Source of the DNA: JBMOLK01 sp049325575
Lineage (GTDB): Bacteria > Bacillota > Clostridia > Acetivibrionales > Acetivibrionaceae
NCBI GenBank assembly: GCA_049325575.1
Contig: JBMOLK010000165.1
Coordinates: 11,075 to 75,074 of the forward strand
Direction of reading: 5' to 3'
Length of the DNA: 64,000 bases
Shown: one piece after another, positions 1-8,769 of the stretch
Numbering within the stretch: position 1 is the stretch's first letter
How the letters are laid out: the number at the start of each line of letters is the position of its first letter
Notes under the pieces: generated by a model
Database searches by the model: none
What the model saw: only the letters and a program-made list of their open reading frames with translations
Told to the model about the DNA's origin: nothing
Position numbers and translations under genes: made by a program

Positions 1-1086
1 TTCAGACTTTATATCTCCTTTAGCTTCAACATTACTGTTCTCAATATATTTAGCCACAATATCCCCGCCGCTGATTAGAGAACCTTTTCCCAGCCCCTGC
101 ATTCCTCTTCTTAGTATTATATCCCCACCGGCTTTGATTACAGCTCCTTCAACCACACCCAATACTTCAACATTTCCACCGGCTTCTACAGTAAAACCCG
201 ACAATACATTGCCTCTTATAATAACATTGCCGATAAAATTGATATTTCCCGTAGAATTATCAACATCAGCAGGAACTTCGAAGTTGGAAAAAACATTTAC
301 CTTCCCATCAATATAGTTTACCTGTCCATCAATATCTGCAAGCAGGTTTTCGCCGTCTTCACTTATTTCTACATTTCTTCCTTTGGGTAAAAGTGCCGGT
401 TTACCGTCTAAAGCAGGCACATCGGTACCAACCACCGTTTTGCCCGGTACGCCCGGAAGGGGAGGAATTAATGAACAAAGCACCTGTCCTTTTTGTACAC
501 TCTCAATTAAATTCAGTTCCCTAAAGTCAACCCTTCCATCTTCAAGAATGGTAGGCTTTCTATCTTTACTTAAATCAAAATGGAAGTCAACCTTTCCGTT
601 TTGCCCGTTTGCTGCGGGTGTTCCTTCAGCTATAACTATGGTCTCACTATATACAGGATACTGTATAATTGTTTCCAGTGTGGATTTGTTAATCCCGTAT
701 GAAACTCCATGCCTGCTTAGGATCTCTATAATTTCATGCATATTAAGCATTCGCCCGCCATCAGGCGGTGTTATAACTATAGATGCTTTCATTTTGTCAG
801 GTGCAACATTAACTGTTATGGAAGCATCAATTTTAACCTCTTCTTGAGGCTCTGCTATCCTTACAGGCGTTTTATCAGCTTTTGCAACAGCAAGTTCAAC
901 CAGATCTTTCTTAAAGTCTCTTACCTTCTTATGGGTAAGCCTGTCTATTACCTCTCTGGCTTCTACTTTTTTCCCCTTACCCACAGGAGGATATACTGTC
1001 AGAAATACACCATCTTCCTTATACTTCAGCTCAAAAAATCCATCATTTAACCTGTTATAGGATGAACCCGCAATATTATCCAACAT
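1..1086 (-). CDS. DUF342/FapA-like flagellar assembly protein, C-terminal part cut by window edge
   Basis: The frame is open from an ATG at 1086 (preceded by a GGGGGG ribosome site) to the window edge, giving 362 residues with no stop. An N-terminal region of about 90 residues leads into a Gly/Pro-rich DUF342 segment (PGVPGKTVVGTDVPA near residue 205). A right-handed beta-helix-like run follows, in which short IRGNV/AGGNVEV/AGGDI turns repeat from about residue 280 onward. This matches the FapA (flagellar assembly protein A) family, whose exact role is not settled. It follows fliA in the operon, a common place for FapA-type genes in Clostridia. The remaining C-terminus lies outside the window. 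Confidence 0.85.
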   Translation of the reverse strand, partial: MLDNIAGSSYNRLNDGFFELKYKEDGVFLTVYPPVGKGKKVEAREVIDRLTHKKVRDFKKDLVELAVAKADKTPVRIAEPQEEVKIDASITVNVAPDKMKASIVITPPDGGRMLNMHEIIEILSRHGVSYGINKSTLETIIQYPVYSETIVIAEGTPAANGQNGKVDFHFDLSKDRKPTILEDGRVDFRELNLIESVQKGQVLCSLIPPLPGVPGKTVVGTDVPALDGKPALLPKGRNVEISEDGENLLADIDGQVNYIDGKVNVFSNFEVPADVDNSTGNINFIGNVIIRGNVLSGFTVEAGGNVEVLGVVEGAVIKAGGDIILRRGMQGLGKGSLISGGDIVAKYIENSNVEAKGDIKSE

Positions 1087-1131
1087 ATTGATCCCCCCTT
1101 ATGAATTTTTTAACTAACGAAATATATAACT

Positions 1132-1902
1132 TTACTCACTTAAAATGCTTCTATGACGTGCCAACTTTCCTCTAAGCCGCAGAATTGCCTTTGTATGTAA
1201 CTGAGAAATACGAGATTCTGATACTTTCATTATCGCACTAATTTCTTTTAATGTCAAATCTTCAAAGTAATATAAGGAAACTACTGTTTTCTCCTTTTCG
1301 GGAAGTTTTCCGATGGCGTCAACAAGAATTTCACGCAGTTCTGTTATTTCCATATAACCCTCGGGTCTATCTTCCCTATTTACTGAAGATGTGGTTACAC
1401 CTATCTCATAGTTTTGTTCCAGAAATTCTTCCAGGGATATCATAGATGACAAATTAACTTCATTTAAGAGCTTATTAAGTTCTTCCAGGCTAATCCCCAG
1501 CTTGTCTGCTACTTCCTGGTCTGAAGCAGAATGGCCAAGTTCGTTTTCCACTTCTGCGTAAACCTTCTCTAATTCTTTGTTCTTCTGCCTCAATGATCTT
1601 GGGACCCAGTCCAGTTCCCGGATACTATCAATTATTGATCCTCTGATCCGTAATGATGCATAGGTTTCAAATTTGACACCCTTATTAATATCAAACTTGT
1701 CAATAGCATCGATAAGGCCGAATACACCATATCCTATCAAGTCATCATACTCAACATTGGACCCGAAGTATATGCTTAGTCTTCCGGCAACATATTTGAC
1801 AATATGCGAGTATTCTACGATAAGCTTTTCTTTAATAGCAGGATCCTTCGTATCGCTATATTGCCTCCATAGTTCCAGTTGCTTATTATTAGCGGATGAC
1901 AT
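1132..1902 (-). CDS. fliA: RNA polymerase sigma-28 factor FliA/SigD
   Basis: At 256 residues this is the usual length of FliA/WhiG-type sigma factors. Region 2 is visible as YDDLIGYGVFGLIDAIDKFD (about residues 52-71) followed by FETYASLRIRGSIIDSIREL. Region 3 starts near DWVPRSLRQK, and the region 4 helix-turn-helix is LTLKEISAIMKVSESRISQL near residue 220. It would direct RNA polymerase to late flagellar and chemotaxis promoters. The ATG at 1902 has GGGGGA upstream. It lies near the end of the fla/che operon, as sigD does in Bacillus subtilis. No anti-sigma gene flgM is in the window. Confidence 0.97.
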   Translation of the reverse strand: MSSANNKQLELWRQYSDTKDPAIKEKLIVEYSHIVKYVAGRLSIYFGSNVEYDDLIGYGVFGLIDAIDKFDINKGVKFETYASLRIRGSIIDSIRELDWVPRSLRQKNKELEKVYAEVENELGHSASDQEVADKLGISLEELNKLLNEVNLSSMISLEEFLEQNYEIGVTTSSVNREDRPEGYMEITELREILVDAIGKLPEKEKTVVSLYYFEDLTLKEISAIMKVSESRISQLHTKAILRLRGKLARHRSILSE

Positions 1903-1947
1903 TTAAATCCCCCATTACCTTATATATTTTTTATCTATAAACTAAAA

Positions 1948-2352
1948 CTATAATTCTTCATTCTTATTTACTGTAACACTGTTTACGCTTAACGGTGTGA
2001 ACTCTTCATCATACAGCTTGCTATCATCTAAATCCAAAGCACTATCATAGGAATCTTCGTCTACCCTATAGTCAATCTTGTGAGCCCTGTCGCCTGTACT
2101 CTCGCTACTTTCCTCCGTCACCTGCTGTTCTCTTAAAAGGCGTTCCTCTCCATCTTTTTTCTTCTTAACTTCTTCGTCAATCTTTTTTAGAATACTTCTA
2201 ACATATATTCCTGCTGCAAAAAACACCACCATACCAATTGACATTCTTATATAGATTGTTCTAGGCTCAATACCACTCTTGTAGCTTACTATTCCTACTA
2301 TGATTGACATAGAAGCACCTAAAATGAATGGCAACTTATGGATATAATCCAT
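1948..2352 (-). CDS. Small membrane protein of the fla/che operon, unknown function
   Basis: This 134-residue protein is not assigned to a named family. Residues about 8-24 and 35-52 form two hydrophobic segments, with a basic turn between them. A highly charged cytoplasmic-type tail follows (KKIDEEVKKKKDGEERLLRE), which is acidic and Ser-rich toward the end. The GAGGA site before the ATG is good. It sits between cheD and fliA, where other Firmicutes carry small unassigned proteins (for example ylxL/swrB near sigD in B. subtilis), so a motility-accessory role is inferred from position only. Confidence 0.75.
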   Translation of the reverse strand: MDYIHKLPFILGASMSIIVGIVSYKSGIEPRTIYIRMSIGMVVFFAAGIYVRSILKKIDEEVKKKKDGEERLLREQQVTEESSESTGDRAHKIDYRVDEDSYDSALDLDDSKLYDEEFTPLSVNSVTVNKNEEL

Positions 2353-2366
2353 CTTGTATTCCTCAC

Positions 2367-2852
2367 TTATATTTGCTTTATCCCATAACCAATGGTTTTA
2401 ACCAATAAAATACCTGTGGCTGAATCAAGCTCAATTGTGCGCCCGTAGCTGCCGCCTGTGTCCTCTGAAACCAAAGGAATATTTAATTCCTGAAGCTTCT
2501 CCTTTGCAGCAGCAACATTCCTAAAACCGATTCTCATCAAATCAGAGCCTTGAGAAAATGTAAACATCTGTGCTCCACCCGCAAGTTTTGCGATAATTCT
2601 GTTTTTATTTGCCCCTAACCGTAACATTTCGTAAACTAAAGCATCAACAGCAGTATCTACAAACTTAGCAACATTGGTCATATTTCTTGCCTGCATACTA
2701 TCGGGAAGCATGCAGTGAGCCAACCCGATTGTATTTGTGCTTTTGTCATATAAAGCTATACCGACACAAGAACCAAGTCCTAAAGTCGTTAATACCGAAG
2801 GGTGACGGGATGCTTGCAAGTCAGCCATCCCAACTTTTATAACATTTTCCAT
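2367..2852 (-). CDS. cheD: Chemoreceptor glutamine deamidase CheD
   Basis: The 161 residues contain the CheD core: LGLGSCVGIALYD with the probable nucleophile Cys29, then GLAHCMLP with His46, then KLAGGAQMF near residue 90 and EDTGGSYGRTIELD near the end. CheD deamidates glutamines in methyl-accepting chemotaxis proteins and also binds CheC. The start codon overlaps the cheC stop as TAATG, so the two proteins are probably translationally coupled and work as the CheC-CheD adaptation pair. Confidence 0.96.
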   Translation of the reverse strand: MENVIKVGMADLQASRHPSVLTTLGLGSCVGIALYDKSTNTIGLAHCMLPDSMQARNMTNVAKFVDTAVDALVYEMLRLGANKNRIIAKLAGGAQMFTFSQGSDLMRIGFRNVAAAKEKLQELNIPLVSEDTGGSYGRTIELDSATGILLVKTIGYGIKQI

Positions 2853-3472
2853 TAGCTTATAACTCCCAGAGCTCTTAATAATACTTCATATGAGTCAATA
2901 TCAGGAACAAGAAAGAAATCCCCTACAACTTTAGTACTGCCTTCTGAAAATTCAGTTTCTATGTATAGAACCGAATCTCCAAGCTTACCAAATTCAATTG
3001 CCGGAACACTAACTATTGCACCTGCCATATCAATAGCAATATCAGGTACTGACGGCAGAATATTTAGTTTTGTCAGAGTAGATAATGCTGATAGGTAAGA
3101 ACCTGCAAGAATATTACCTATCTCTTTTAGTGCCGAAAGCTCTATCTCCTCAAAATCACTGTTGTATTCAATGGGTCTGCCCATTAGAATATTCACAAGT
3201 ATATGGGCTGCCTGGCTTTCCAAAATAAACATTATACTTCCGGTAAGATCACCTGTTACCCGTAAAAGGAGACCAACTACAGGTATCTCTGCACCTCCTA
3301 GAATCTCATTCACTTCTTTAAACTCCAGGACTTTCACCTTTGGAACTTCCATATCAACCTTTTTGTTTAGCATCTTAGCAAGAGCAGTAGCCGCGTTGCC
3401 GGCTCCAATATTACCTATCTCCCTTAATACATCCATCTGTAAATTGTCCAGATTATCAATATTGACCGCCAT
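2852..3472 (-). CDS. cheC: CheY-P phosphatase CheC
   Basis: At 206 residues this is a CheC/FliY/CheX-type phosphatase. The two characteristic ExxN active sites are both present: REIGNIGAGNAATALA (Glu18, Asn21) and KEIGNILAGSYLSAL (Glu117, Asn120). It should dephosphorylate CheY-P in the cytoplasm and be stimulated by CheD, the next gene. It starts 6 bp after the cheW stop. Length and motifs are standard. Confidence 0.96.
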   Translation of the reverse strand: MAVNIDNLDNLQMDVLREIGNIGAGNAATALAKMLNKKVDMEVPKVKVLEFKEVNEILGGAEIPVVGLLLRVTGDLTGSIMFILESQAAHILVNILMGRPIEYNSDFEEIELSALKEIGNILAGSYLSALSTLTKLNILPSVPDIAIDMAGAIVSVPAIEFGKLGDSVLYIETEFSEGSTKVVGDFFLVPDIDSYEVLLRALGVIS

Positions 3473-3478
3473 ATTCTT

Positions 3479-3943
3479 CTACGCTCCTTGCCGTTCAATT
3501 TCATTTATATCCGATAGCTTCTCAAGGTTTAATAATGTGACTATCCTGTCATCTACCTTTCCTACACCGAGAATATAATCCATAGAAACATCATTGCTAA
3601 AGTTTGAAACATTCTCAATGGATTCTTCAGTTAGCTGCAGTACTTCGTCTACTTCGTCAACAATTACCCCGAAAGAGATTTCATTAAACTTAAGGATAAT
3701 TATTCTGGTCTCTTCAGTCTCTTCCACAGCCGGAAGATTAAATTTCGTCCTTAAGTCCATAACAGGAACTATTTCTCCTCTTAGGTTTATAACTCCTTTG
3801 ATATAATTCGGGGTCTTTGGTACCCTGGCAGCAGGCATTATCTTTTCAATAGTCGTTACTTTTTGTATATCAAGCCCGTAGTCTTCTTTGCCCAGCTTGA
3901 ATATTACATATTGCCTGCTCTCAACATCAATTCTTCCCTCCAT
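3479..3943 (-). CDS. cheW: Chemotaxis scaffold protein CheW
   Basis: This is a single CheW-like SH3 domain of about 155 residues. It begins RQYVIFKLGKEDYGLDIQKV and contains the conserved NYIKGVINLRGEIVPVMDL, which couples CheA to chemoreceptors. An upstream in-frame TTG at 3952 abuts the AAGGAG site, whereas the ATG at 3943 lies about 9 bases from it, so the ATG is preferred. It sits between cheA and cheC in the chemotaxis half of the operon. Confidence 0.96.
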   Translation of the reverse strand: MEGRIDVESRQYVIFKLGKEDYGLDIQKVTTIEKIMPAARVPKTPNYIKGVINLRGEIVPVMDLRTKFNLPAVEETEETRIIILKFNEISFGVIVDEVDEVLQLTEESIENVSNFSNDVSMDYILGVGKVDDRIVTLLNLEKLSDINEIERQGA

Positions 3944-3959
3944 TACTCTCAACTCCTTC

Positions 3960-6035
3960 CTAAACAGCCAGTGAATTCACATCAAGAATTAACGCAACAT
4001 TACCGTCTCCAAGTATAGTTGCACCTGCAATACACTTAATCCCGGAAAGAAGCTTGCCAAGAGACTTTATAACTATTTCCTGCTGTCCGATTAAAGAATC
4101 TACAAGAAAGCCGGATAACTTCTCTCCTTTTTTAACAATAACCACCGTTAATTGTTTTTGTACCTTGTCATCCTTTGGAACTTCAAGAATCTTATCCAAT
4201 CTTACTATAGGAACAACCATATTTCTAAGCAGAATTACCTCCTGCTTTTGTACCATCTTAATCTGGTCCGGAGTGATCTTTATTATTTCTTTAGTGCTTC
4301 CTAAAGGTATTGCGTATTTTTCATCACCGATAACAACCAGAAGTGCCTGAATTATAGCAAGAGTGAGCGGAAGTCTTATAATAAATTTACTTCCCTTGCC
4401 TGCCTCTGTCTCAACCTCAACCACACCGCCCAACTGCTCAATCTTGGTTTTAACAACGTCAAGTCCTACTCCTCTTCCCGATAGATCGGTAATTTTATCG
4501 GAAGTACTGAAGGATGGTTTAAACAAGAAGTCAATAATATCCTTCTGCGACAATGTATTAGCCATATCTTTTTTTACAAGGCCTTTTTCTATAGCCTTTT
4601 TCTTAACTTTTTCAAGATTAATCCCCTGTCCGTCATCCTCCACTTCAATAACAACGTTATTGCCATCCTGGTATGCTCTTAGATTGATATGACCTGTTGT
4701 GGATTTTCCAAACTCTTTTCTCTTTTCCTTCGATTCAATACCATGATCTGCCGAGTTTCGAAGAAGGTGTATCAAAGGATCTCCTATTTCGTCAATAACC
4801 GTTCTGTCAAGTTCTGTTTCCTCACCTGACATATTAAGTTCGATCTCTTTTCCGATTTCTCTGGCAACATCCCTGATCATTCTCGGGAACCTGTTAAATA
4901 CCATTTCCACAGGTACCATTCTTACCTTCATAACAGCATCATGAAGATTGGTTGTAATACGCTCCAGATACTCAACAGCTTCACTGTATGATTGGGACCT
5001 TTCAATGCCATCCAATCCCTCAAGTCGGGTTTTTATGATTATAAGTTCACTCACCAGATTCATAAGAACATCCAGTCTGTCAATATCAACCCTTACCGTC
5101 TTACCGGTCTTTGTCTTGTGAACCTGACTTTGTACCTGTATACCTGCATCATCTCTTGAATCCTGTAAGAATTCTTTTCCATCCATATCTTTGTCTTCGC
5201 TGTCGCTTTCGGAATAACCAAATGGCTCCTGTGACGGAATACCTTGGGTATCCATAGCTTCTACAGTATTAACGATTACCTTGTCAACTTCCGCTATCCC
5301 ATTAAGGTCTCTTAAAAATAAGTCTGCTTCCTCCTTTGTAACGCAAACAACGGTAAATTCAAAATCAAATTTTTCATCCTCGATATCTTCCACTCTAGGC
5401 TCGGACTTAATAATTTCTGCATGCCTTTCAAGAGTTTGAAATATGATGAAGGCACGTGCTGATTTAAGTACACAACCCTTATTAAGTACAATTGTGATTT
5501 TGAGAACATTCATTCCCATTTCTATTGCTTTATTGGCAACATTTTGCTCATATTGATTGAGTCTGAAGCTGGCAGTAGCATATATATTTCCTGCGTCTTT
5601 AGGTTGTTTTTTACCTGCTGCCGAAGGGTTTGCCTGTACACTTTCCACAGATTTTTTCTGTATAGCTGCATTTAACTCCTGTATTATGTCATTATAGTCG
5701 TTACTTCCCTCTGTACCGGTGTTGACTATATTCTCCGTATAGTTTTCCAGTGCGTCAAGGCACTTGAACAACAAATCAACCAGTTTAGGAGTCACTTTTA
5801 AGTCATTGTTTCTTAACGCATGTAAAACATTCTCCATGTCATGGGTTAATTTAGCCATCTTGCTAAATCCCATTGTACCGGACATGCCCTTTAGTGTATG
5901 AGCAACTCTAAAAATCTCATTTAACATGGATATTTCCTGTGGATTTTGCTCCAATTGCAGCAGTGACTGGTTTAGCCCTTGTAAATGCTCCTTGGTCTCA
6001 TCAATAAAAATCTCGAGGTATTGACTCATATCCAT
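3960..6035 (-). CDS. cheA: Chemotaxis histidine kinase CheA
   Basis: The 691 residues show the full CheA plan. The P1 HPt domain carries the phospho-acceptor His46 in RVAHTLKGMSGTMGF. A P2-like response-regulator docking domain lies around residues 150-250, followed by an acidic linker and the P3 dimerisation helices (about 310-380). P4 is the GHKL ATPase (HLLRNSADHG N-box near 425, then EVEDDGQGI and GRGVGLDVV), and P5 is a C-terminal CheW-like domain. Its ATG overlaps the cheB stop as TAATG. It phosphorylates CheY and CheB in response to receptors. Confidence 0.98.
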   Translation of the reverse strand: MDMSQYLEIFIDETKEHLQGLNQSLLQLEQNPQEISMLNEIFRVAHTLKGMSGTMGFSKMAKLTHDMENVLHALRNNDLKVTPKLVDLLFKCLDALENYTENIVNTGTEGSNDYNDIIQELNAAIQKKSVESVQANPSAAGKKQPKDAGNIYATASFRLNQYEQNVANKAIEMGMNVLKITIVLNKGCVLKSARAFIIFQTLERHAEIIKSEPRVEDIEDEKFDFEFTVVCVTKEEADLFLRDLNGIAEVDKVIVNTVEAMDTQGIPSQEPFGYSESDSEDKDMDGKEFLQDSRDDAGIQVQSQVHKTKTGKTVRVDIDRLDVLMNLVSELIIIKTRLEGLDGIERSQSYSEAVEYLERITTNLHDAVMKVRMVPVEMVFNRFPRMIRDVAREIGKEIELNMSGEETELDRTVIDEIGDPLIHLLRNSADHGIESKEKRKEFGKSTTGHINLRAYQDGNNVVIEVEDDGQGINLEKVKKKAIEKGLVKKDMANTLSQKDIIDFLFKPSFSTSDKITDLSGRGVGLDVVKTKIEQLGGVVEVETEAGKGSKFIIRLPLTLAIIQALLVVIGDEKYAIPLGSTKEIIKITPDQIKMVQKQEVILLRNMVVPIVRLDKILEVPKDDKVQKQLTVVIVKKGEKLSGFLVDSLIGQQEIVIKSLGKLLSGIKCIAGATILGDGNVALILDVNSLAV

Positions 6036-7102
6036 TACTTACGCACCCCCACAATTTTCATAATCTCATTCGTTATTTCCTTCAGCGGTACTACAACATC
6101 TACTGCTCCTGACATTATTGCGACTCTTGGCATTCCGAATACCACGCACGAACTCTCATCCTGTGCAATTATATGCGCATTATTTATACTTTTAAGTTTC
6201 TTAACACCTTCACTTCCATCCCCACCCATTCCTGTCATTATAACCCCAACTACATTTCTTAGTCCCGTTGCGGATAATGACTCCATCATTACATCAACCG
6301 AAGGCCTGTGTCCACCTACAGGAGGATCTTTGGTAAGCTTTATTCTAAGTGTATTACTACAGCATTTTTCAACTGTCATATGGTAGTCACCGGGAGCAAT
6401 ATATACATGTGCGTTTCTAACAACCTCATCATTTTCAGCTTCTTTTACCTTTACGCTGCTCATTGAATCCAGCCTCTCTGCCAGTGATTTTGTAAATCCC
6501 GGCGGCATATGCTGTACTACCAAAAAAGCTGCCTCCACATCCTGGGGAATCATCGGTATAACATCCTGAAGTGCCTTTGGACCTCCCGTAGAAGTACCAA
6601 TTGCAACAATATTCTTTATTTCGTTAAGATTAAAATCCAAAGTCTCGTCTTCTACTTTCCTGGTTTGGTGACTATTTCTTGTACTCTTTAAACTCTTTGC
6701 TATCTTTACTTTTTCAATTATTTCCTTTTTCTTTTCTTCTCCAGTCATATCAAATATATTTGAAGGCTTTGTAACAAAATCTATAGCACCATCTGCCAGT
6801 GCCTGAATGGTGGCATCGGCACCTTCCCTTGTAACACTGCTTAGCATTATTACAGGTATACTTGATATCCTGTTAAGCTCTCTTAGACAATCCAGCCCAT
6901 CCATGACAGGCATCTTAACATCAAGAGTGATTATGTCCGGACCCAACTCCCTGGCTTTCTCAATTGCATCAAGCCCATTCTTTGCAGTCATAATGACCTC
7001 AATTTCATCATCACTGTTTAGAATATCCGTTATTACTTTCCTCATAAATGCGGAGTCATCCACTACCATAACCTTGATCGTTTGCTTTTCATTCCTCGCC
7101 AT
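6035..7102 (-). CDS. cheB: Protein-glutamate methylesterase CheB
   Basis: The 355 residues comprise a receiver domain (residues 10-125; acidic pocket VVDDSAF, phospho-acceptor Asp61 in LDVKMPVMDGL, Lys in VTKPS) and a methylesterase domain from about 165. The latter carries the serine nucleophile in GTSTGGPKAL, the His in VVQHMPPGFT and the Asp region MTGMGGDGSEG. It demethylates chemoreceptors once phosphorylated by CheA. No cheR methyltransferase is present in the window, so its partner must be elsewhere. Confidence 0.97.
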   Translation of the reverse strand: MARNEKQTIKVMVVDDSAFMRKVITDILNSDDEIEVIMTAKNGLDAIEKARELGPDIITLDVKMPVMDGLDCLRELNRISSIPVIMLSSVTREGADATIQALADGAIDFVTKPSNIFDMTGEEKKKEIIEKVKIAKSLKSTRNSHQTRKVEDETLDFNLNEIKNIVAIGTSTGGPKALQDVIPMIPQDVEAAFLVVQHMPPGFTKSLAERLDSMSSVKVKEAENDEVVRNAHVYIAPGDYHMTVEKCCSNTLRIKLTKDPPVGGHRPSVDVMMESLSATGLRNVVGVIMTGMGGDGSEGVKKLKSINNAHIIAQDESSCVVFGMPRVAIMSGAVDVVVPLKEITNEIMKIVGVRK

Positions 7103-7111
7103 AAACCCGAA

Positions 7112-7789
7112 TCAACCCTTTTTTATAAGTCTTCTCTGTTCCTGAAATATAAAGCTTATTATCTTTTCTCTATCCTTTTGTTCAATCTTTTCAAATAGTA
7201 CCCCAATCTCATACTTGTAAATGCCCTGACTGGTATCATATTTTGTAAGTCTCACTACTTTTCCAACAAAACCAACTTTGTTGAAATCGTTTAGAGACAG
7301 TTCACAACTGATAAACTTTCCTTGTTCAACCTGTTCCTTCAACCTTATACACACACCTCCACCGCTTAAATCCCTGGTAAAGGTTTTTATAACGTTTGTA
7401 TCCTGAAAGTCAGCGTTTTTTAGTGAATTCATTATCCTTACGCTAACAGGTATGGCACACTCAAACCTAAAGAACTCCCGCCTTTGAATTCTCTCAATAT
7501 CGCTTAATGCCTCAATTTTAAGCAGACTTATGTTATGTTTTACTCCTCTGTCAATTACTTTTGCTCTAAATTCATAAAGATTGTTACCTGAAATAAACGA
7601 TACATCAACTAATGTACCGATACTTACCGGATATAGCTTACCCTCGTGTATTGGCGCTGCAACAAACAGTATTTTACTGCTTTGCGCCCACTCGAATTCA
7701 CTCACAAAGACAGAATTGTTTAGAGTACTCTCCTGGCCATATAATTTAAGTTCAAGCTTTAAACCTATATTTAACTCATCGAACCGCAT
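7112..7789 (-). CDS. YcgR-type flagellar brake with PilZ domain
   Basis: The 225-residue protein has an N-terminal YcgR-like domain (about 1-100) and a C-terminal PilZ domain. The two c-di-GMP-binding motifs are visible: QRREFFRFE (RxxxR, near residue 105) and RDLSGGGVCI (D/NxSxxG, near 145). YcgR/YpfA/DgrA-type proteins slow or stop the flagellar motor when c-di-GMP is high. GGAGGT precedes the ATG at a good distance. Its place between flhG and cheB fits direct motor control by c-di-GMP. Confidence 0.93.
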   Translation of the reverse strand: MRFDELNIGLKLELKLYGQESTLNNSVFVSEFEWAQSSKILFVAAPIHEGKLYPVSIGTLVDVSFISGNNLYEFRAKVIDRGVKHNISLLKIEALSDIERIQRREFFRFECAIPVSVRIMNSLKNADFQDTNVIKTFTRDLSGGGVCIRLKEQVEQGKFISCELSLNDFNKVGFVGKVVRLTKYDTSQGIYKYEIGVLFEKIEQKDREKIISFIFQEQRRLIKKG

Positions 7790-7857
7790 ATTGTGTACCT
7801 CCGAACAAACTCTTACTTTATGATTAACCGGTTCTACGCATTAAAAGACACTATGTA

Positions 7858-8769
7858 TTAATTGTTTAATAGGTTTACCAATTTGCTTACAAAGCTCTTA
7901 ATACCCGTATTTTCAGTATTTGTTTTATCATTCTTTGAATCTATGAGTTTTTTTGAAATCTCTTTTATATGTTTTGCAGCCTGGCTTTTTGGGAAGCTTA
8001 ACGAGAAAGGCTGCTGCATTTTTACCGCTTTTATAACCATGTCATCCTGCAGAATAAACCCTAAGGGATGAAGTTTCAAAGTTAAAAACTTCTCTGTTAC
8101 TATGGATAGTTTATTTAATATGTCGTTTGCTTCACCGGCACTCTCTGCCCTGTTCACAACTACTTTTATAGTCTTGTTCTTATCCCTGTTGGAAACCATT
8201 TTTATCAAAGCATATGCATCAGTGATGGATGTAGGCTCCGGTGTAGTAACCAGAAGCACTTCATCGGCAGCCATTACAAAGCTCATAACACTATCTGAAA
8301 GCCCTGCCCCGGTATCAATAAGTATGACATCCGAAAGCTTATCCAAAAGAGATATATTGCTTACAAACTTATCCAGTTGGTGTTTATCAAGCTTAACCAA
8401 CTCTTCGACGCCTGACCCACCTGAAATAAACTTGATATTTTTAGGACCATCCGACAGTACTTCAAGTATATTTTTCTCGTTGTATATAACATCAACCAAA
8501 GTATATTTGGGTATAATCCCTAAAAGAATATCTATATTTGCCAGACCAAAGTCAGCATCCAAAATTGTTACACGGTTTCCAAGCTCACTTAATGCAATTG
8601 CCAGGTTTACCGTTACATTGGTCTTTCCGACACCGCCTTTACCGCTGGTCACCGTAATAACCCTGGCTGTCTTCTTCCTGAAATTACTTAAGAGATTAGC
8701 CTGACTTACAGCCTGTCTTAATTTTAGGTTATCAATTATTTGCCTTAGTCTTTCCGCCTGATCCATCAT
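7858..8769 (-). CDS. flhG: MinD-like ATPase FlhG (FleN/YlxH)
   Basis: The 303-residue ParA/MinD-type ATPase has the deviant Walker A motif VTSGKGGVGKTN near residue 40, the switch LDADFGLANIDILLG near 72-86 and VILIDTGAGLSD near 150. FlhG controls flagellar number and placement by stimulating the GTPase FlhF. Its start directly follows the flhF stop (TAG-ATG), so coupling is likely. The C-terminus is Lys/Asn-rich, as in other clostridial FlhG proteins. Confidence 0.95.
   Translation of the reverse strand: MMDQAERLRQIIDNLKLRQAVSQANLLSNFRKKTARVITVTSGKGGVGKTNVTVNLAIALSELGNRVTILDADFGLANIDILLGIIPKYTLVDVIYNEKNILEVLSDGPKNIKFISGGSGVEELVKLDKHQLDKFVSNISLLDKLSDVILIDTGAGLSDSVMSFVMAADEVLLVTTPEPTSITDAYALIKMVSNRDKNKTIKVVVNRAESAGEANDILNKLSIVTEKFLTLKLHPLGFILQDDMVIKAVKMQQPFSLSFPKSQAAKHIKEISKKLIDSKNDKTNTENTGIKSFVSKLVNLLNN

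Noticed and set aside
3162..3578. Plus-strand ORFs of 60-200 codons opposite the flagellar genes, for example here and at 8102-8704 and 383-847
   Set aside because: They lie wholly antisense to well-recognised genes, have low-complexity Ser/Leu-rich translations and no ribosome sites. They are shadow frames.
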